The notes below the pieces were generated by a model. That model was given only the letters and a program-made list of their open reading frames with translations. It was not told where the DNA came from and ran no database searches. From Cryptosporangium arvum DSM 44712 (lineage in GTDB: Bacteria > Actinomycetota > Actinomycetes > Mycobacteriales > Cryptosporangiaceae), in the NCBI RefSeq assembly GCF_000585375.1, contig NZ_KK073874.1, forward strand, positions 5,411,967 through 5,475,966: a stretch of 64,000 nucleotides of DNA, read 5' to 3'. The translations under genes and the position numbers were made by a program. This document shows, piece after piece, positions 16,183-24,144 of the stretch. Positions within the stretch are counted from its first letter, which is position 1; every line of letters begins with the position of its first letter.

Positions 16183-16599
16183 ATGACCGACTCGGTGTTC
16201 CCGATCGTGAACTGCCGCGAGATCGCTCCGGTGCGGGCGTTCTACGAGCGGGTCTTCGGCGCGACCCTGGCCTACCGGTTCCCCGAGGACGGCGAGCCGG
16301 TCTACCTCACGCTGCGGATCGGCACCGGCCAGGTGGCGATCGGGCTCGGCACCGAACCGGCCCTCTACGGCGAGGTGCCGCTCCCGGCCACCGGCCACGC
16401 CGTCGACCTCTGCCTGTACGTGGACGACCTCGCGGCCGCGGTGACCGCCGCCGGCACGTCGGTGGTCACCGCTCCGGCCGACATGCCCTGGGGTGAACGG
16501 GTCGCGTACTTCCGCGACCCGGCGGGCACGATGCTGCTGGTCATCCAGGCCGGGGCGCGGCCGCCGTCGAGCACCGCAGACGGATCTCCGGCTCGATGA
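16183..16599 (+). CDS. VOC-superfamily (glyoxalase/bleomycin-resistance-like) protein
   Basis: A 138-aa protein made of two beta-alpha-beta-beta-beta units: FPIVNCREIAPVRAFYERVFG in the first and HAVDLCLYVDDLAAAVTAAG in the second, closing with AYFRDPAGTMLLVIQ. This is the vicinal-oxygen-chelate fold, used by glyoxalases, dioxygenases and antibiotic-binding proteins; no specific activity can be assigned. It starts 7 bp after the flavoprotein gene, so the two probably form an operon under the AraC regulator. The last ~12 residues are low-complexity. Confidence 0.85.
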   Translation: MTDSVFPIVNCREIAPVRAFYERVFGATLAYRFPEDGEPVYLTLRIGTGQVAIGLGTEPALYGEVPLPATGHAVDLCLYVDDLAAAVTAAGTSVVTAPADMPWGERVAYFRDPAGTMLLVIQAGARPPSSTADGSPAR

Positions 16600-16650
16600 G
16601 CCGCCCGGCGACGAACCGACGCTGCTGGAACGGGTGCCTGGTCGGGGCGG

Positions 16651-17481
16651 ATGCGCTGGTGGGCGGCTGACCGTTCTCACCCTGCTGCTCACCGGCTGCG
16701 GCTCGCTCCTGGACGAGACCGGGACCAGCGCCGCCGCACCTACGAGCCCGCCGGCCGCCCCGTCACCCAGCGCCACCCCGGAGACGCCCGGGAGAAGCTG
16801 CTCGCCTCGGCGCCGACGTACCGGTCGGCGCCCTACTCCTGGGCGACGGTGAACGACGGCGCTCCGGCCGGAACGCCCGACCTGACCGGCGAGGTCGACC
16901 CGCTCGGCAAGGCCTACGAGACCCGCCTCGTGCTCCGGGACCCCGAGCTCGACCTGCTCTGGACGTGGCACTTCCGCATCATCGGCGAGAAGGCCTGGTT
17001 CCGGGTGCTCCTCGACAACCCCCGCCACCACGAGGGTTTCCCGTCGTACCCGACCAAGTGGGGCCTGGTCGACCAGGCCCGGGTGAAGGACAGCGCGCTC
17101 CCGTTCTCCTGGAACCTCGGCAGCAAGGACCCCGGGGGCGTCGCGGCGCTGTTCGGCGGGCTCGTCGAAGCCCGGGAGAGCGGCCCCGGCGCGTTCGAGG
17201 GCACGATCGACGTGACCAAGGCGGCGATCGCCGAAGCGGTCAGCGAGGACATCGAGAAGGCGCTCGGCGCCAAGGCGAAGACCGTGCCGTTCCTGGCCCG
17301 GCTCGACGCGCAGGGACGCCTCCGGGACCTGGTGCTGGAGATACCGGCCACCGCGAGGAACAAGCAGTACTCGTACCGGGTCAGCTACCGCGACTACGGC
17401 CGGACACCCACGGTCGGGCCGCCCGCCGCCGCCGAGACGACGACGCTCACCGACGACGTCTACGAACTGATCAACGCCTGA
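16651..17481 (+). CDS. putative lipoprotein, reading frame broken near the N-terminus
   Basis: The main frame from about 16795 to 17481 encodes ~228 residues of an unrecognised extracytoplasmic protein with coding-like composition (KLLASAPTYRSAPYSW to the end), reminiscent of LppX/LprG-style actinobacterial lipoproteins only in general look. A lipoprotein signal is present, but one frame over: LTVLTLLLTGCGS at about 16669-16707, followed by a Ser/Pro/Thr-rich linker to about 16785. The frames join if one base is lost near 16785-16800; the N-terminus would start at ATG 16651 (needing a compensating shift near 16667) or GTG 16634. Either two small indels have disabled the gene, or there are sequence errors. 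Confidence 0.55.
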   Translation: MRWWAADRSHPAAHRLRLAPGRDRDQRRRTYEPAGRPVTQRHPGDAREKLLASAPTYRSAPYSWATVNDGAPAGTPDLTGEVDPLGKAYETRLVLRDPELDLLWTWHFRIIGEKAWFRVLLDNPRHHEGFPSYPTKWGLVDQARVKDSALPFSWNLGSKDPGGVAALFGGLVEARESGPGAFEGTIDVTKAAIAEAVSEDIEKALGAKAKTVPFLARLDAQGRLRDLVLEIPATARNKQYSYRVSYRDYGRTPTVGPPAAAETTTLTDDVYELINA

Positions 17482-17543
17482 CGCCGGTGATCCCCGGGGC
17501 GCGCGGGAAGATCAGGGCGCACCCGACCCGCCGTGGAGGACCG

Positions 17544-18026
17544 ATGACCCGAAACGACCACGCCCACCTCGAACGCTGCGTCGCCCTCGCCGAGGAGGCG
17601 GCGGGACGCGGGGACGCCCCGTTCGGCTCCGTGCTCGCCGACGCCGAAGGCACCATGCTGCGCGAGGAGAGCAACCGGGAGGCGACGACCGGAGACGCCA
17701 CCTTCCACCCGGAGTTCGTGCTCGCGCAGTGGGCCGGGACCAACCTGACCCCCGACGTGCGGGCCGGCGCCACCGTCTACACGTCCGGGGAGCACTGCCC
17801 GATGTGCTCGGCGGCCCACGCCTGGGTGGGGCTGGGCCGGATCGTGTACGCGGCGTCCAGCGCCCAGCTCGCGTCCTGGCGCGAGTCCTGGGGCCTGCCG
17901 GTGGCCCCGGTCCGCGCGCTCCCGGTCACCGACGTCGCCCCGGGCGTCGAGACCGTGGGCCCGGTCGCGCCGTTCGACGAGCGCATGCGGGCGATCCACG
18001 AGGCGGGCCTGGCTCAGAGCCGGTAG
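17544..18026 (+). CDS. nucleoside deaminase (cytidine/guanine deaminase superfamily)
   Basis: A 160-aa zinc-dependent deaminase of the TadA/guanine-deaminase-like group. The zinc and proton-relay signature is present in modified form: H-P-E in TFHPEFVLAQW (most relatives have H-A-E), and C-P-M-C in SGEHCPMCSAAH. The N-terminus CVALAEEAAGRGDAPFGSVLAD is typical. It would deaminate a purine or pyrimidine base or nucleoside. ATG 17544 has GGAGG upstream. The 3' end overlaps the convergent activator gene by 13 bp. The exact substrate is not inferable. Confidence 0.85.
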   Translation: MTRNDHAHLERCVALAEEAAGRGDAPFGSVLADAEGTMLREESNREATTGDATFHPEFVLAQWAGTNLTPDVRAGATVYTSGEHCPMCSAAHAWVGLGRIVYAASSAQLASWRESWGLPVAPVRALPVTDVAPGVETVGPVAPFDERMRAIHEAGLAQSR

Positions 18027-19669
18027 GCGCGCAGCTTCGCGTAGAGGGCGGTACGGGAGATGCCGAGCTCGCGCGCGGCGGTGGACTTGTTGCCGCCATG
18101 GGCCCGGAGCGCGGACGCGATGACCGCGGCCTCGGCGGTCTCCAGCGGCGTCAGCGCCCGGGCCTGCCGCACCTCGGCGGGCAGGTCCGCGGCGCCGATG
18201 CGCACCCCCTCGGCGTCCCGGGCCAGCTCGGCCACCACCCGGCGCAGCTCGGCGAAGTTGCCCGGCCAGCAGTAGCGGCGCAGCGCCGCCAGCGCGTCGG
18301 CGGTGAACGACAGCCGCGGGTCGTGGCCGTGCAGCTGCGCCCGGGCCGCCGCGACCACCGCGTCCGGCGTCCGGCGCAGCGGCGGAACCGTCACCGTGCT
18401 CGCCCCGACCGCGTCGAGCAGGACCCCGGCCGGTGACCCGGGCCCCGCGGTCACCGTCACCGTGAACGCGAGCGCGGAACGACGCCGCTCGCCGAGCACG
18501 GCGGCCACCCGGCGGACCGCCGCGAGATCCCAGAGCTCGGCGTGCCGGATCACCACGGCTCCGCCGCAACGCAGGCGCTCGAGCCACCCGGCCGGGTCCA
18601 GCGGGTACGCCGCCGCGTCGAGCACCAGCGGCGAGCCGAGCACCTCGCGCAGCACGGTGAGCTTGCCGCAGCCGGGTTCACCGGCGACCGCGACCGGCCC
18701 GGCGGCGACGAGCTCGGCCACCCGGCGCACGACGTCCGGCTCCGGGGCCGTGGGAGAGGCAGCCGGGCCGACCCGGTCCGTGCGGCCGGTGCGGCGCCGG
18801 TTCCCGCGCCCGGCCGGCGCCGCGACCGGTTCCCGGACCGTCACGACCGCACCGGCCACCGCGCCGTCGCTGCGCACCAGACGCACGTCGGCCCGCAGGT
18901 CGGCCGGTAACGCCGGGACGTCCCCGGCCCGGATCGACTCCCAGAGCCCGAGCCGGTCGAACCCCAGTTCCGCCGCCTGCTCCGAGCAGATCACCAGGTC
19001 GTCGCCGACGACCGCCACCGGCCCGGCGCCGGCCCGCTGCGACGCGAGGAACGCCGACAGCAGTTCCCGCTCGCGCGCGGTGGCGACCGTGTACAGCGCC
19101 TGCCGGATCTCCTCGACCAGCTTGCCGACGATCACCGGGAGCAGCGAGTTCGTGTCCGCGGCCCGGCACGTCACGTTGACCGCGCCGATCGTGCGCCGGG
19201 TGACCGGGTGACGCACCGGGGCGGCCACGCACGTGACGTCGTGGAAGCGGTGCACGAAGTGCTCGGCGCCGCGGACGGTCGCGATGCCGCCGGTCTCCAG
19301 TGCGGTCCCGAGCCCGTTGGTGCCGACGTGCTCCTCCCCGAAGTTGAACCCCTCCACCACCCGCAGATCGTCGAGCGTGGAGCGCAGCATCGGCTCCGAC
19401 ACCCACCGCCAGAGCACGCTGCCGGCCGCGTCCGCCAGCGCCAGGCACGAGTGATGGCCGACGAGGTGCGTGGCCATTCCGGCCAGCACCGGGATCGCGG
19501 CCCGCGCGAACCGGGAGTCGACGTCGGTCTCGACGAACGGAACCGCGGCGTGCTCGGGATCCACGCCGCTGAACCGCGAGCGCCGCCACGAGGTCAGCAC
19601 CTCGGCGCGGACGTCGCGGGGCTCCAGCCCGGATTGGAACTGCTCCCAGGCGGTGGCATCGGTCGTCAT
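18014..19669 (-). CDS. AcoR-like activator (GAF, degenerate AAA+, Fis HTH)
   Basis: 551 aa. The N-terminal part (about 60-200) is a GAF-type sensor with the EGFNFGEEHVGTNGLGTALE signature of AcoR-type activators. Residues ~310-500 are a reduced AAA+ region: Walker A GEPGCGK (330-336), a poor Walker B (VVIRHAEL), and the YCWPGNFAELR segment (466-476). The C-terminus (520-551) is a Fis helix-turn-helix, GNKSTAARELGISRTALYAKL. The GAFTGA loop that contacts sigma-54 is absent, as expected in actinomycetes, which lack sigma-54; MimR/PrmR-type relatives activate monooxygenase operons. It follows the luciferase-like monooxygenase gene by 50 bp on the same strand and has its own GGGGAG ribosome-binding site. 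Confidence 0.85.
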   Translation of the reverse strand: MTTDATAWEQFQSGLEPRDVRAEVLTSWRRSRFSGVDPEHAAVPFVETDVDSRFARAAIPVLAGMATHLVGHHSCLALADAAGSVLWRWVSEPMLRSTLDDLRVVEGFNFGEEHVGTNGLGTALETGGIATVRGAEHFVHRFHDVTCVAAPVRHPVTRRTIGAVNVTCRAADTNSLLPVIVGKLVEEIRQALYTVATARERELLSAFLASQRAGAGPVAVVGDDLVICSEQAAELGFDRLGLWESIRAGDVPALPADLRADVRLVRSDGAVAGAVVTVREPVAAPAGRGNRRRTGRTDRVGPAASPTAPEPDVVRRVAELVAAGPVAVAGEPGCGKLTVLREVLGSPLVLDAAAYPLDPAGWLERLRCGGAVVIRHAELWDLAAVRRVAAVLGERRRSALAFTVTVTAGPGSPAGVLLDAVGASTVTVPPLRRTPDAVVAAARAQLHGHDPRLSFTADALAALRRYCWPGNFAELRRVVAELARDAEGVRIGAADLPAEVRQARALTPLETAEAAVIASALRAHGGNKSTAARELGISRTALYAKLRAYRL

Positions 19670-19719
19670 TGACCACTCCCCTCCGCACGGCCCATTCTGC
19701 GCCGTGCGGAGGGCGACGG

Positions 19720-20883
19720 TCAGGCTTTCTCCTGCTCGTACCGCTGGGTCATGTGCGCGACGGCGTCCAGCTGGGTCTGCGCGTGCGCGGCGCGGGTGCC
19801 CGACGCGCGGTCCTTCGCCGCCAGCGTGCTCGCCGCCTGCCCCTGGAACTCCGGGAACACCTGCTGGGCGATCAGCTCGAACGACCGTTTCGTGGCCTGC
19901 GGGTTGGCCCACTCGTGCCCGAGCAGCAGGAACGCGCCGAACCCGCCGGACTGGTCGACGAGCCGCCGCACCTGGGCCCGCGCGTCCTCCACGGTGCCGA
20001 TCGCGCCGATCCCGGCCTCGTTGATGAAGTCGATCATCCCCTTGACGTCGGCGCTGGAGCCGACGTCCATCTGCGGGAACGCGGCGACCTTCTGGAAGTA
20101 CGTGAACCAGTGCTCGATGCCGTACTCGACGTCGCGGTAGGCCTGTTCGCGGGTCTCGGCGACGTGCATCAGGCCCACCAGCCGCCAGCCGGAGCGCGAC
20201 GGCGCCGGCCGGCCGTGGTGCGCGGCCCGTTCCTCGACGACGTTCCAGTGGTGGGCGAGCGCGTCGAACCCGTCGGGGGTGAGCGTGGCCCCGATCGAGA
20301 GCAGCCCGACGCCGTGCTGGCCGGCCATCCGCGGCCCGGTCGGCGAGGCCACCGCGGCGACCGCGATCTCGAAGCACGGGTCGGTGTACGGACGCAGCTG
20401 CAGCTGGGCGTCGACCAGGGTGTGGGTCTTGGTCCGGCGGGTGACGGTCTCCCCGCGGAGCAGCCGGACGATGATGTCGAGGTTCTCGCCGAGCAGCTCG
20501 CGCGTGTCGGTGGGGTTGAGGCCGATCATCGCCGAGTCGGTGGGCAGCGAACCGGGCCCGCAACCGAGCATGGCGCGGCCGCGGGTGAGGTGGTCGAGCA
20601 GGACCATGCGGTCGGCCACCCACAGTGGATTGTGGTAGGCGATCGACGTGACACCGGTGCCGAGCTTGATGTGGCGGGTGCGTTCGGCGGCGGCCGCGAT
20701 GAAGATCTCGGGCGACGCGATGATCTCGGACCCGGCGGAGTGGTGCTCGCCGATCCAGGCCTCGTCGTAGCCGAGGGCGTCGAGATGCTCGACGAGCTCC
20801 AGGTCGCGGTGCAGGGCGAGCGTCGGGTTCTGACCGGGTCGGTGGAAGGGGGCCAGGAAGGTGCCGAAGCGGAGGCGGCTCAT
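19720..20883 (-). CDS. LLM-class flavin-dependent monooxygenase (luciferase-like)
   Basis: A 387-aa bacterial-luciferase-family TIM barrel. Family landmarks are RFGTFLAPFH at the N-terminus, GYDEAWIGEHH (the conserved EHH of the active site), IKLGTGVTSIAYHNPLWVADRM, and a substrate/flavin segment with RGRAMLGCGPGSLPTD. Such enzymes use FMNH2 or F420 and oxygen to oxidise aldehydes, ketones or alkanesulfonates; which applies is not clear. I prefer ATG 20883; an in-frame ATG at 20895 is also possible and neither has a strong ribosome-binding site. It lies 20 bp after the quinone oxidoreductase gene, in a likely operon with it. Confidence 0.87.
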   Translation of the reverse strand: MSRLRFGTFLAPFHRPGQNPTLALHRDLELVEHLDALGYDEAWIGEHHSAGSEIIASPEIFIAAAAERTRHIKLGTGVTSIAYHNPLWVADRMVLLDHLTRGRAMLGCGPGSLPTDSAMIGLNPTDTRELLGENLDIIVRLLRGETVTRRTKTHTLVDAQLQLRPYTDPCFEIAVAAVASPTGPRMAGQHGVGLLSIGATLTPDGFDALAHHWNVVEERAAHHGRPAPSRSGWRLVGLMHVAETREQAYRDVEYGIEHWFTYFQKVAAFPQMDVGSSADVKGMIDFINEAGIGAIGTVEDARAQVRRLVDQSGGFGAFLLLGHEWANPQATKRSFELIAQQVFPEFQGQAASTLAAKDRASGTRAAHAQTQLDAVAHMTQRYEQEKA

Positions 20884-20903
20884 GGAGCCGAGCATGACCC
20901 GGA

Positions 20904-21884
20904 TCAGACCGCCGGAGCTGTCCGGAAAGTGGACACCACGAGCTTGCCGGTGGTGTGCCGTCGAGCGAAGTCGACGCAGGCGCGCGGCCCGTCGGCGAAG
21001 TCGTACCGCCGGCCGATCGTGACCGGGAGCCGGCCGGCCACGACGAGGTCCGCGACCTCGTTCATCCCGCCGAAGGCCGCGTCGAGGTCGAGCACGAAGC
21101 GGGCCTCGACGTCGTCGCGGGGGCGGCCGGCGATCGGTTCGGTGATCGTCAGCAGGCGGCCGCCGGTGCGCAGGGCCCCGGCCGTCGCGCCGAGACCGTC
21201 ACCGGGCCGGGTCAGGTTGAACGCCACGTCCACGCCGGACGGGTACTCGCTCTCGGCGTACCCGATCGTGGTGTCCGCGCCGAGCGTCCGCAGGAGTTCG
21301 GCGTCGGCCGGGGTGGCGGTCGCGATCACCCGCGCGCCGGCTTCGGCCAGCAGCGGGACCAGCGCGGTCCCGACCCCGCCGGTGGCCCCGACCACCAGCG
21401 CGGTCTCGCCGGGCCGCACCGCCGCCGTCCCCAGCAGCGCGAGCACGGTCAGCCCGACGGTCGGCACCGCGGCCGCCCGGTCGGCGGGCAGCCCGGCCGG
21501 TCGGTGGGCGATCAGCGGGGTGTCGGCCTCGAACACCGCGTACTCGGCCAGCGACCCGGTGCCCAGCGAGGGCCGGGTGGGGCTGACCAGCGCGCGCAGC
21601 ACCCGGGGAACGGACTGGCCGAACACCTCGTCCCCGACCCGGTAGTCCCTGACCCCCGGCCCGGCGGCGGTGACCGTTCCGGCGAAGTCGTTGCCCAGGA
21701 CGTGCGGGAAGACCAGCGGCGCGACGTCCCGGTACGCCCCGCTGGGCAGCCGGACGTCGGCCGGGTTGATCGACGCGGCGGCGATCCGGACCTGGATCTG
21801 CCCCGGGCCCGCGGCCGGTACCGGCACGTCGGTGACGACGTAGGTCTCCGGCGCTCCGTAGCGGATCGCGGCGACAGCTTTCAT
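20904..21884 (-). CDS. MDR-family NAD(P)H:quinone oxidoreductase
   Basis: A 326-aa zinc-independent medium-chain reductase: VRIAAASINPADVRLPSG and GNDFAGTVTAAGPGVRDYRVGDEVFG in the GroES-like domain, Rossmann motif GATGGVGTALVPLLAEAG in the middle. It probably reduces quinones or enones. ATG 21884 follows GGAGG. The first gene of a likely operon with the luciferase-like monooxygenase, and divergent from a TetR gene. The gap holds two direct copies of an AAGCGGACCGG element, so the TetR protein most likely represses this operon. Confidence 0.88.
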   Translation of the reverse strand: MKAVAAIRYGAPETYVVTDVPVPAAGPGQIQVRIAAASINPADVRLPSGAYRDVAPLVFPHVLGNDFAGTVTAAGPGVRDYRVGDEVFGQSVPRVLRALVSPTRPSLGTGSLAEYAVFEADTPLIAHRPAGLPADRAAAVPTVGLTVLALLGTAAVRPGETALVVGATGGVGTALVPLLAEAGARVIATATPADAELLRTLGADTTIGYAESEYPSGVDVAFNLTRPGDGLGATAGALRTGGRLLTITEPIAGRPRDDVEARFVLDLDAAFGGMNEVADLVVAGRLPVTIGRRYDFADGPRACVDFARRHTTGKLVVSTFRTAPAV

Positions 21885-21895
21885 GGTGGGCCTCC

Positions 21896-21968
21896 AAGCG
21901 GACCGGTGGGTCAGGTTAGCCGCGGCGACGGTAGCGATAAGCGGACCGGGCGGTCAACTTGTTAGGGT
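21896..21968. promoter_or_regulatory. duplicated TetR operator and leaderless promoter
   Basis: AAGCGGACCGG followed by K-S-GGTCA occurs at 21896-21913 and again at 21939-21956 (two mismatches), a spacing of 43 bp or about four helical turns. Each copy is itself a GACC...GGTC dyad. TAGGGT (21963-21968) sits six bases before the TetR GTG start at 21975. Confidence 0.65.
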
Positions 21969-21974
21969 GGCGGA

Positions 21975-22559
21975 GTGAGCCCGCTCCGCGCCGACGCCGC
22001 ACGCAACCGTGCGCTGCTGCTGGCCGCGGCGGCCGACGAGTTCGACGAACACGGCCTGGACGCCTCGGTCGCCGACATCGCCCGCCGGGCCGGCGTCGGC
22101 AAGGGAACGGTCTTCCGGCACTTCCCCACCAAGGACGACCTGATCGCGGCGATCGTGCGGAGCCGGATCGAGGAGCTCAACGCGGTCGCGGAGGAACTGC
22201 TCACCGCCGACGACGCCGGCGCCGCGCTGTTCACGTTCGTCGAGACCGCGGCCCGGCGGCAGCAGGAGCGCGACCTGTCGTTCCTGCGGGGCGCGGCGAG
22301 CCCGATCGACGCCCAGCAGCGGATGGCGACCCTGCTCGACCGGCTCGTCGAGCGGGCCCACGAGCAGGGCGCGCTCCGGCCGGACGTCACCGGCACCGAC
22401 GTGTTGCTGCTGATGTGCGCGCCGAACCACGTCGTGAGCTTCGCCCCGGACGCGTCGCCCGATCTCTGGCGGCGCTACCTCGCGATCATCGTCGACGGCC
22501 TGCGCCCGGAGGGGGCGCGCCCGCTGCCAGAGCCGCCGCCCGCCGGATTCTCCGGCTGA
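21975..22559 (+). CDS. TetR-family repressor
   Basis: A 194-aa TetR protein. Helix-turn-helix VADIARRAGVGKGTVFRHF at about residues 34-52, followed by PTKDDLI; the rest is a generic ligand-binding helical domain ending YLAIIVDGLRPEGARPL (close to the SBT1/TetR_C_11-like group). GTG 21975 has a TAGGGT box at 6 nt and no ribosome-binding site, so a leaderless message is likely. It is divergent from the quinone oxidoreductase-monooxygenase operon and probably its repressor. Confidence 0.9.
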   Translation: MSPLRADAARNRALLLAAAADEFDEHGLDASVADIARRAGVGKGTVFRHFPTKDDLIAAIVRSRIEELNAVAEELLTADDAGAALFTFVETAARRQQERDLSFLRGAASPIDAQQRMATLLDRLVERAHEQGALRPDVTGTDVLLLMCAPNHVVSFAPDASPDLWRRYLAIIVDGLRPEGARPLPEPPPAGFSG

Positions 22560-22715
22560 GAGCGAATCGTCGGCCTCGCATACGGCCAGGGATACGCCGG
22601 CGCGACACCCGGAGCTACGTTCACGGTACTGCCCGGAACCGGGCACCTGCCCCAGCTCGAGACCTCGACCGAACTGCTCAGCTCGGCACTCGGCCGGACG
22701 ATGGGGACGACATAG
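22560..22715 (+). pseudogene. alpha/beta-hydrolase C-terminal remnant
   Basis: Directly after the TetR stop codon, the same frame reads ~51 sense codons to a stop at 22715. The middle, GATFTVLPGTGHLPQLET, is the characteristic last strand and catalytic-histidine loop of alpha/beta-hydrolases, followed by a short helix (TELLSSALG). There is no nucleophile, no start codon and no room for the rest, so this is the tail of a deleted hydrolase gene. Confidence 0.6.
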
Positions 22716-22734
22716 CCGTCGAGCGGGAGCGGCC

Positions 22735-24144
22735 GTGGACAGAACACGCCTGATCGTCGGTGCGCCGCTCCTCGCGGTACCGCTCCTCATTATCCTGTTC
22801 GTCGACGGCGGCGGTCTCTCCGCGTTCGGTATGCACAGCTTCGCGATCGCGGACGCCACCGGTCTGGTCGGCATCGTCATCGGTCTGGTGCGCTACCGGC
22901 CCCGCTACCTGGCGCCGTGGTGGTGCCTCGTCGCGGTGGGCGTGGTCCAGGTGGCCGGCGACATCGCGATCACCGTCGGCGGGATGATCGACCTGGCCGG
23001 CGTGCTGTTCGTGCCGCGTTACCCGCTCTACGCGCTCGCGCTCCTGCTCTGGGCCCGCCGGCGGCACCCGGGCCGCGACGCGGCGACCTGGATCGACCTG
23101 GGCATCGTCGCGGTCGCGCTGGCGCTGCTGTCCTGGGTGTTCCTGATCTCCCCGCAGCTCGTCGGCGGCGAGCAGCACGGCTGGGCCGCGGGCACGACGC
23201 TCGCGTACCCGGTGATCGAGCTGGTGCTGATCTCGCTCGGGTTGCGGCTCTGGCTCGGCGCCCCGCGGCGCACCCCGTCGATGCTCCTGCTCGGGGCCGC
23301 GCTCGTCGTCTACCTCGCCGCCGAGATCGTGTACTCGATGTTCACCGTGGCCGGCGAGGCGGACGTGTCCGACCTCTGGAACCTGCTGTTCCTGGCGCCC
23401 GGTCCGCTGACCGCCGCCGCGGCGCTGCACCCGTCGATGGCGCGGCTCTGCGACCGGGTGCCCGACGCGACGCCGTCGGTGTCGGGGCGGCGGCTGTTCC
23501 TGCTGGCCGTCGTCGCCACCGTCCCGCCGGGGGTGCTGCTGGTCCAGTACGTGCGCGGGGGCGACCTGCACGCCCCGTCCATCGCGGCGGCGTGCGCCGG
23601 GCTGACGTCGCTGGTGCTGGCCCGGATGTGGCTGCTCGTCGTCGAGCAGCGGCGGATCGCGGTGACCGACGGGCTGACCGGTCTCAACACGCGCCGCCGC
23701 TTCGAGGAGGCGCTGACCGTGCAGTTCGACCGGTCGCGCAGCATCGGCGTCATGCTGCTCGACGTCGACCACTTCAAGCAGGTGAACGACGTCTACGGAC
23801 ACCAGACCGGGGACGCGGTGCTCGAGGAGCTCGCCCACCGGCTGACGAGGTCCGTCCGGGCCGGCGACCTGGTCGCACGCTACGGCGGGGAGGAGTTCGC
23901 GGTGCTGCTCGGCTCGTCGGACCGGTCCACGACGGCGGCGGTCGCCGAGCGCACGCGGCTGGCCGTGGCGTCCCGCCCGTTCGTCGTCGGCGGCGGGATC
24001 GAGCTGCCGGTCACCGTCTCGATCGGCGTGGTCGTCTGGGACGGGGCGGCCGAGCTCGAGGCACCCGCGGACCTGCTGCGCGCGGCCGACCGCTGCCTCT
24101 ACCGGGCCAAGGCCGACGGCCGCAACCTCGTCGTCACCGGCTGA
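22735..24144 (+). CDS. multi-pass membrane diguanylate cyclase (GGDEF)
   Basis: 469 aa. About nine hydrophobic helices occupy the first ~300 residues (for example LLAVPLLIILFV and LGIVAVALALLSWVFLI), an arrangement seen in actinobacterial membrane GGDEF sensors. The C-terminal GGDEF domain has the active loop GGEEF at 384-388 and an RxxD I site five residues before it. It should make cyclic di-GMP. GTG 22735 follows a GGGAG-like ribosome-binding site. No phosphodiesterase is nearby. The 3' end overlaps the convergent permease gene by 11 bp. Confidence 0.85.
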   Translation: MDRTRLIVGAPLLAVPLLIILFVDGGGLSAFGMHSFAIADATGLVGIVIGLVRYRPRYLAPWWCLVAVGVVQVAGDIAITVGGMIDLAGVLFVPRYPLYALALLLWARRRHPGRDAATWIDLGIVAVALALLSWVFLISPQLVGGEQHGWAAGTTLAYPVIELVLISLGLRLWLGAPRRTPSMLLLGAALVVYLAAEIVYSMFTVAGEADVSDLWNLLFLAPGPLTAAAALHPSMARLCDRVPDATPSVSGRRLFLLAVVATVPPGVLLVQYVRGGDLHAPSIAAACAGLTSLVLARMWLLVVEQRRIAVTDGLTGLNTRRRFEEALTVQFDRSRSIGVMLLDVDHFKQVNDVYGHQTGDAVLEELAHRLTRSVRAGDLVARYGGEEFAVLLGSSDRSTTAAVAERTRLAVASRPFVVGGGIELPVTVSIGVVVWDGAAELEAPADLLRAADRCLYRAKADGRNLVVTG

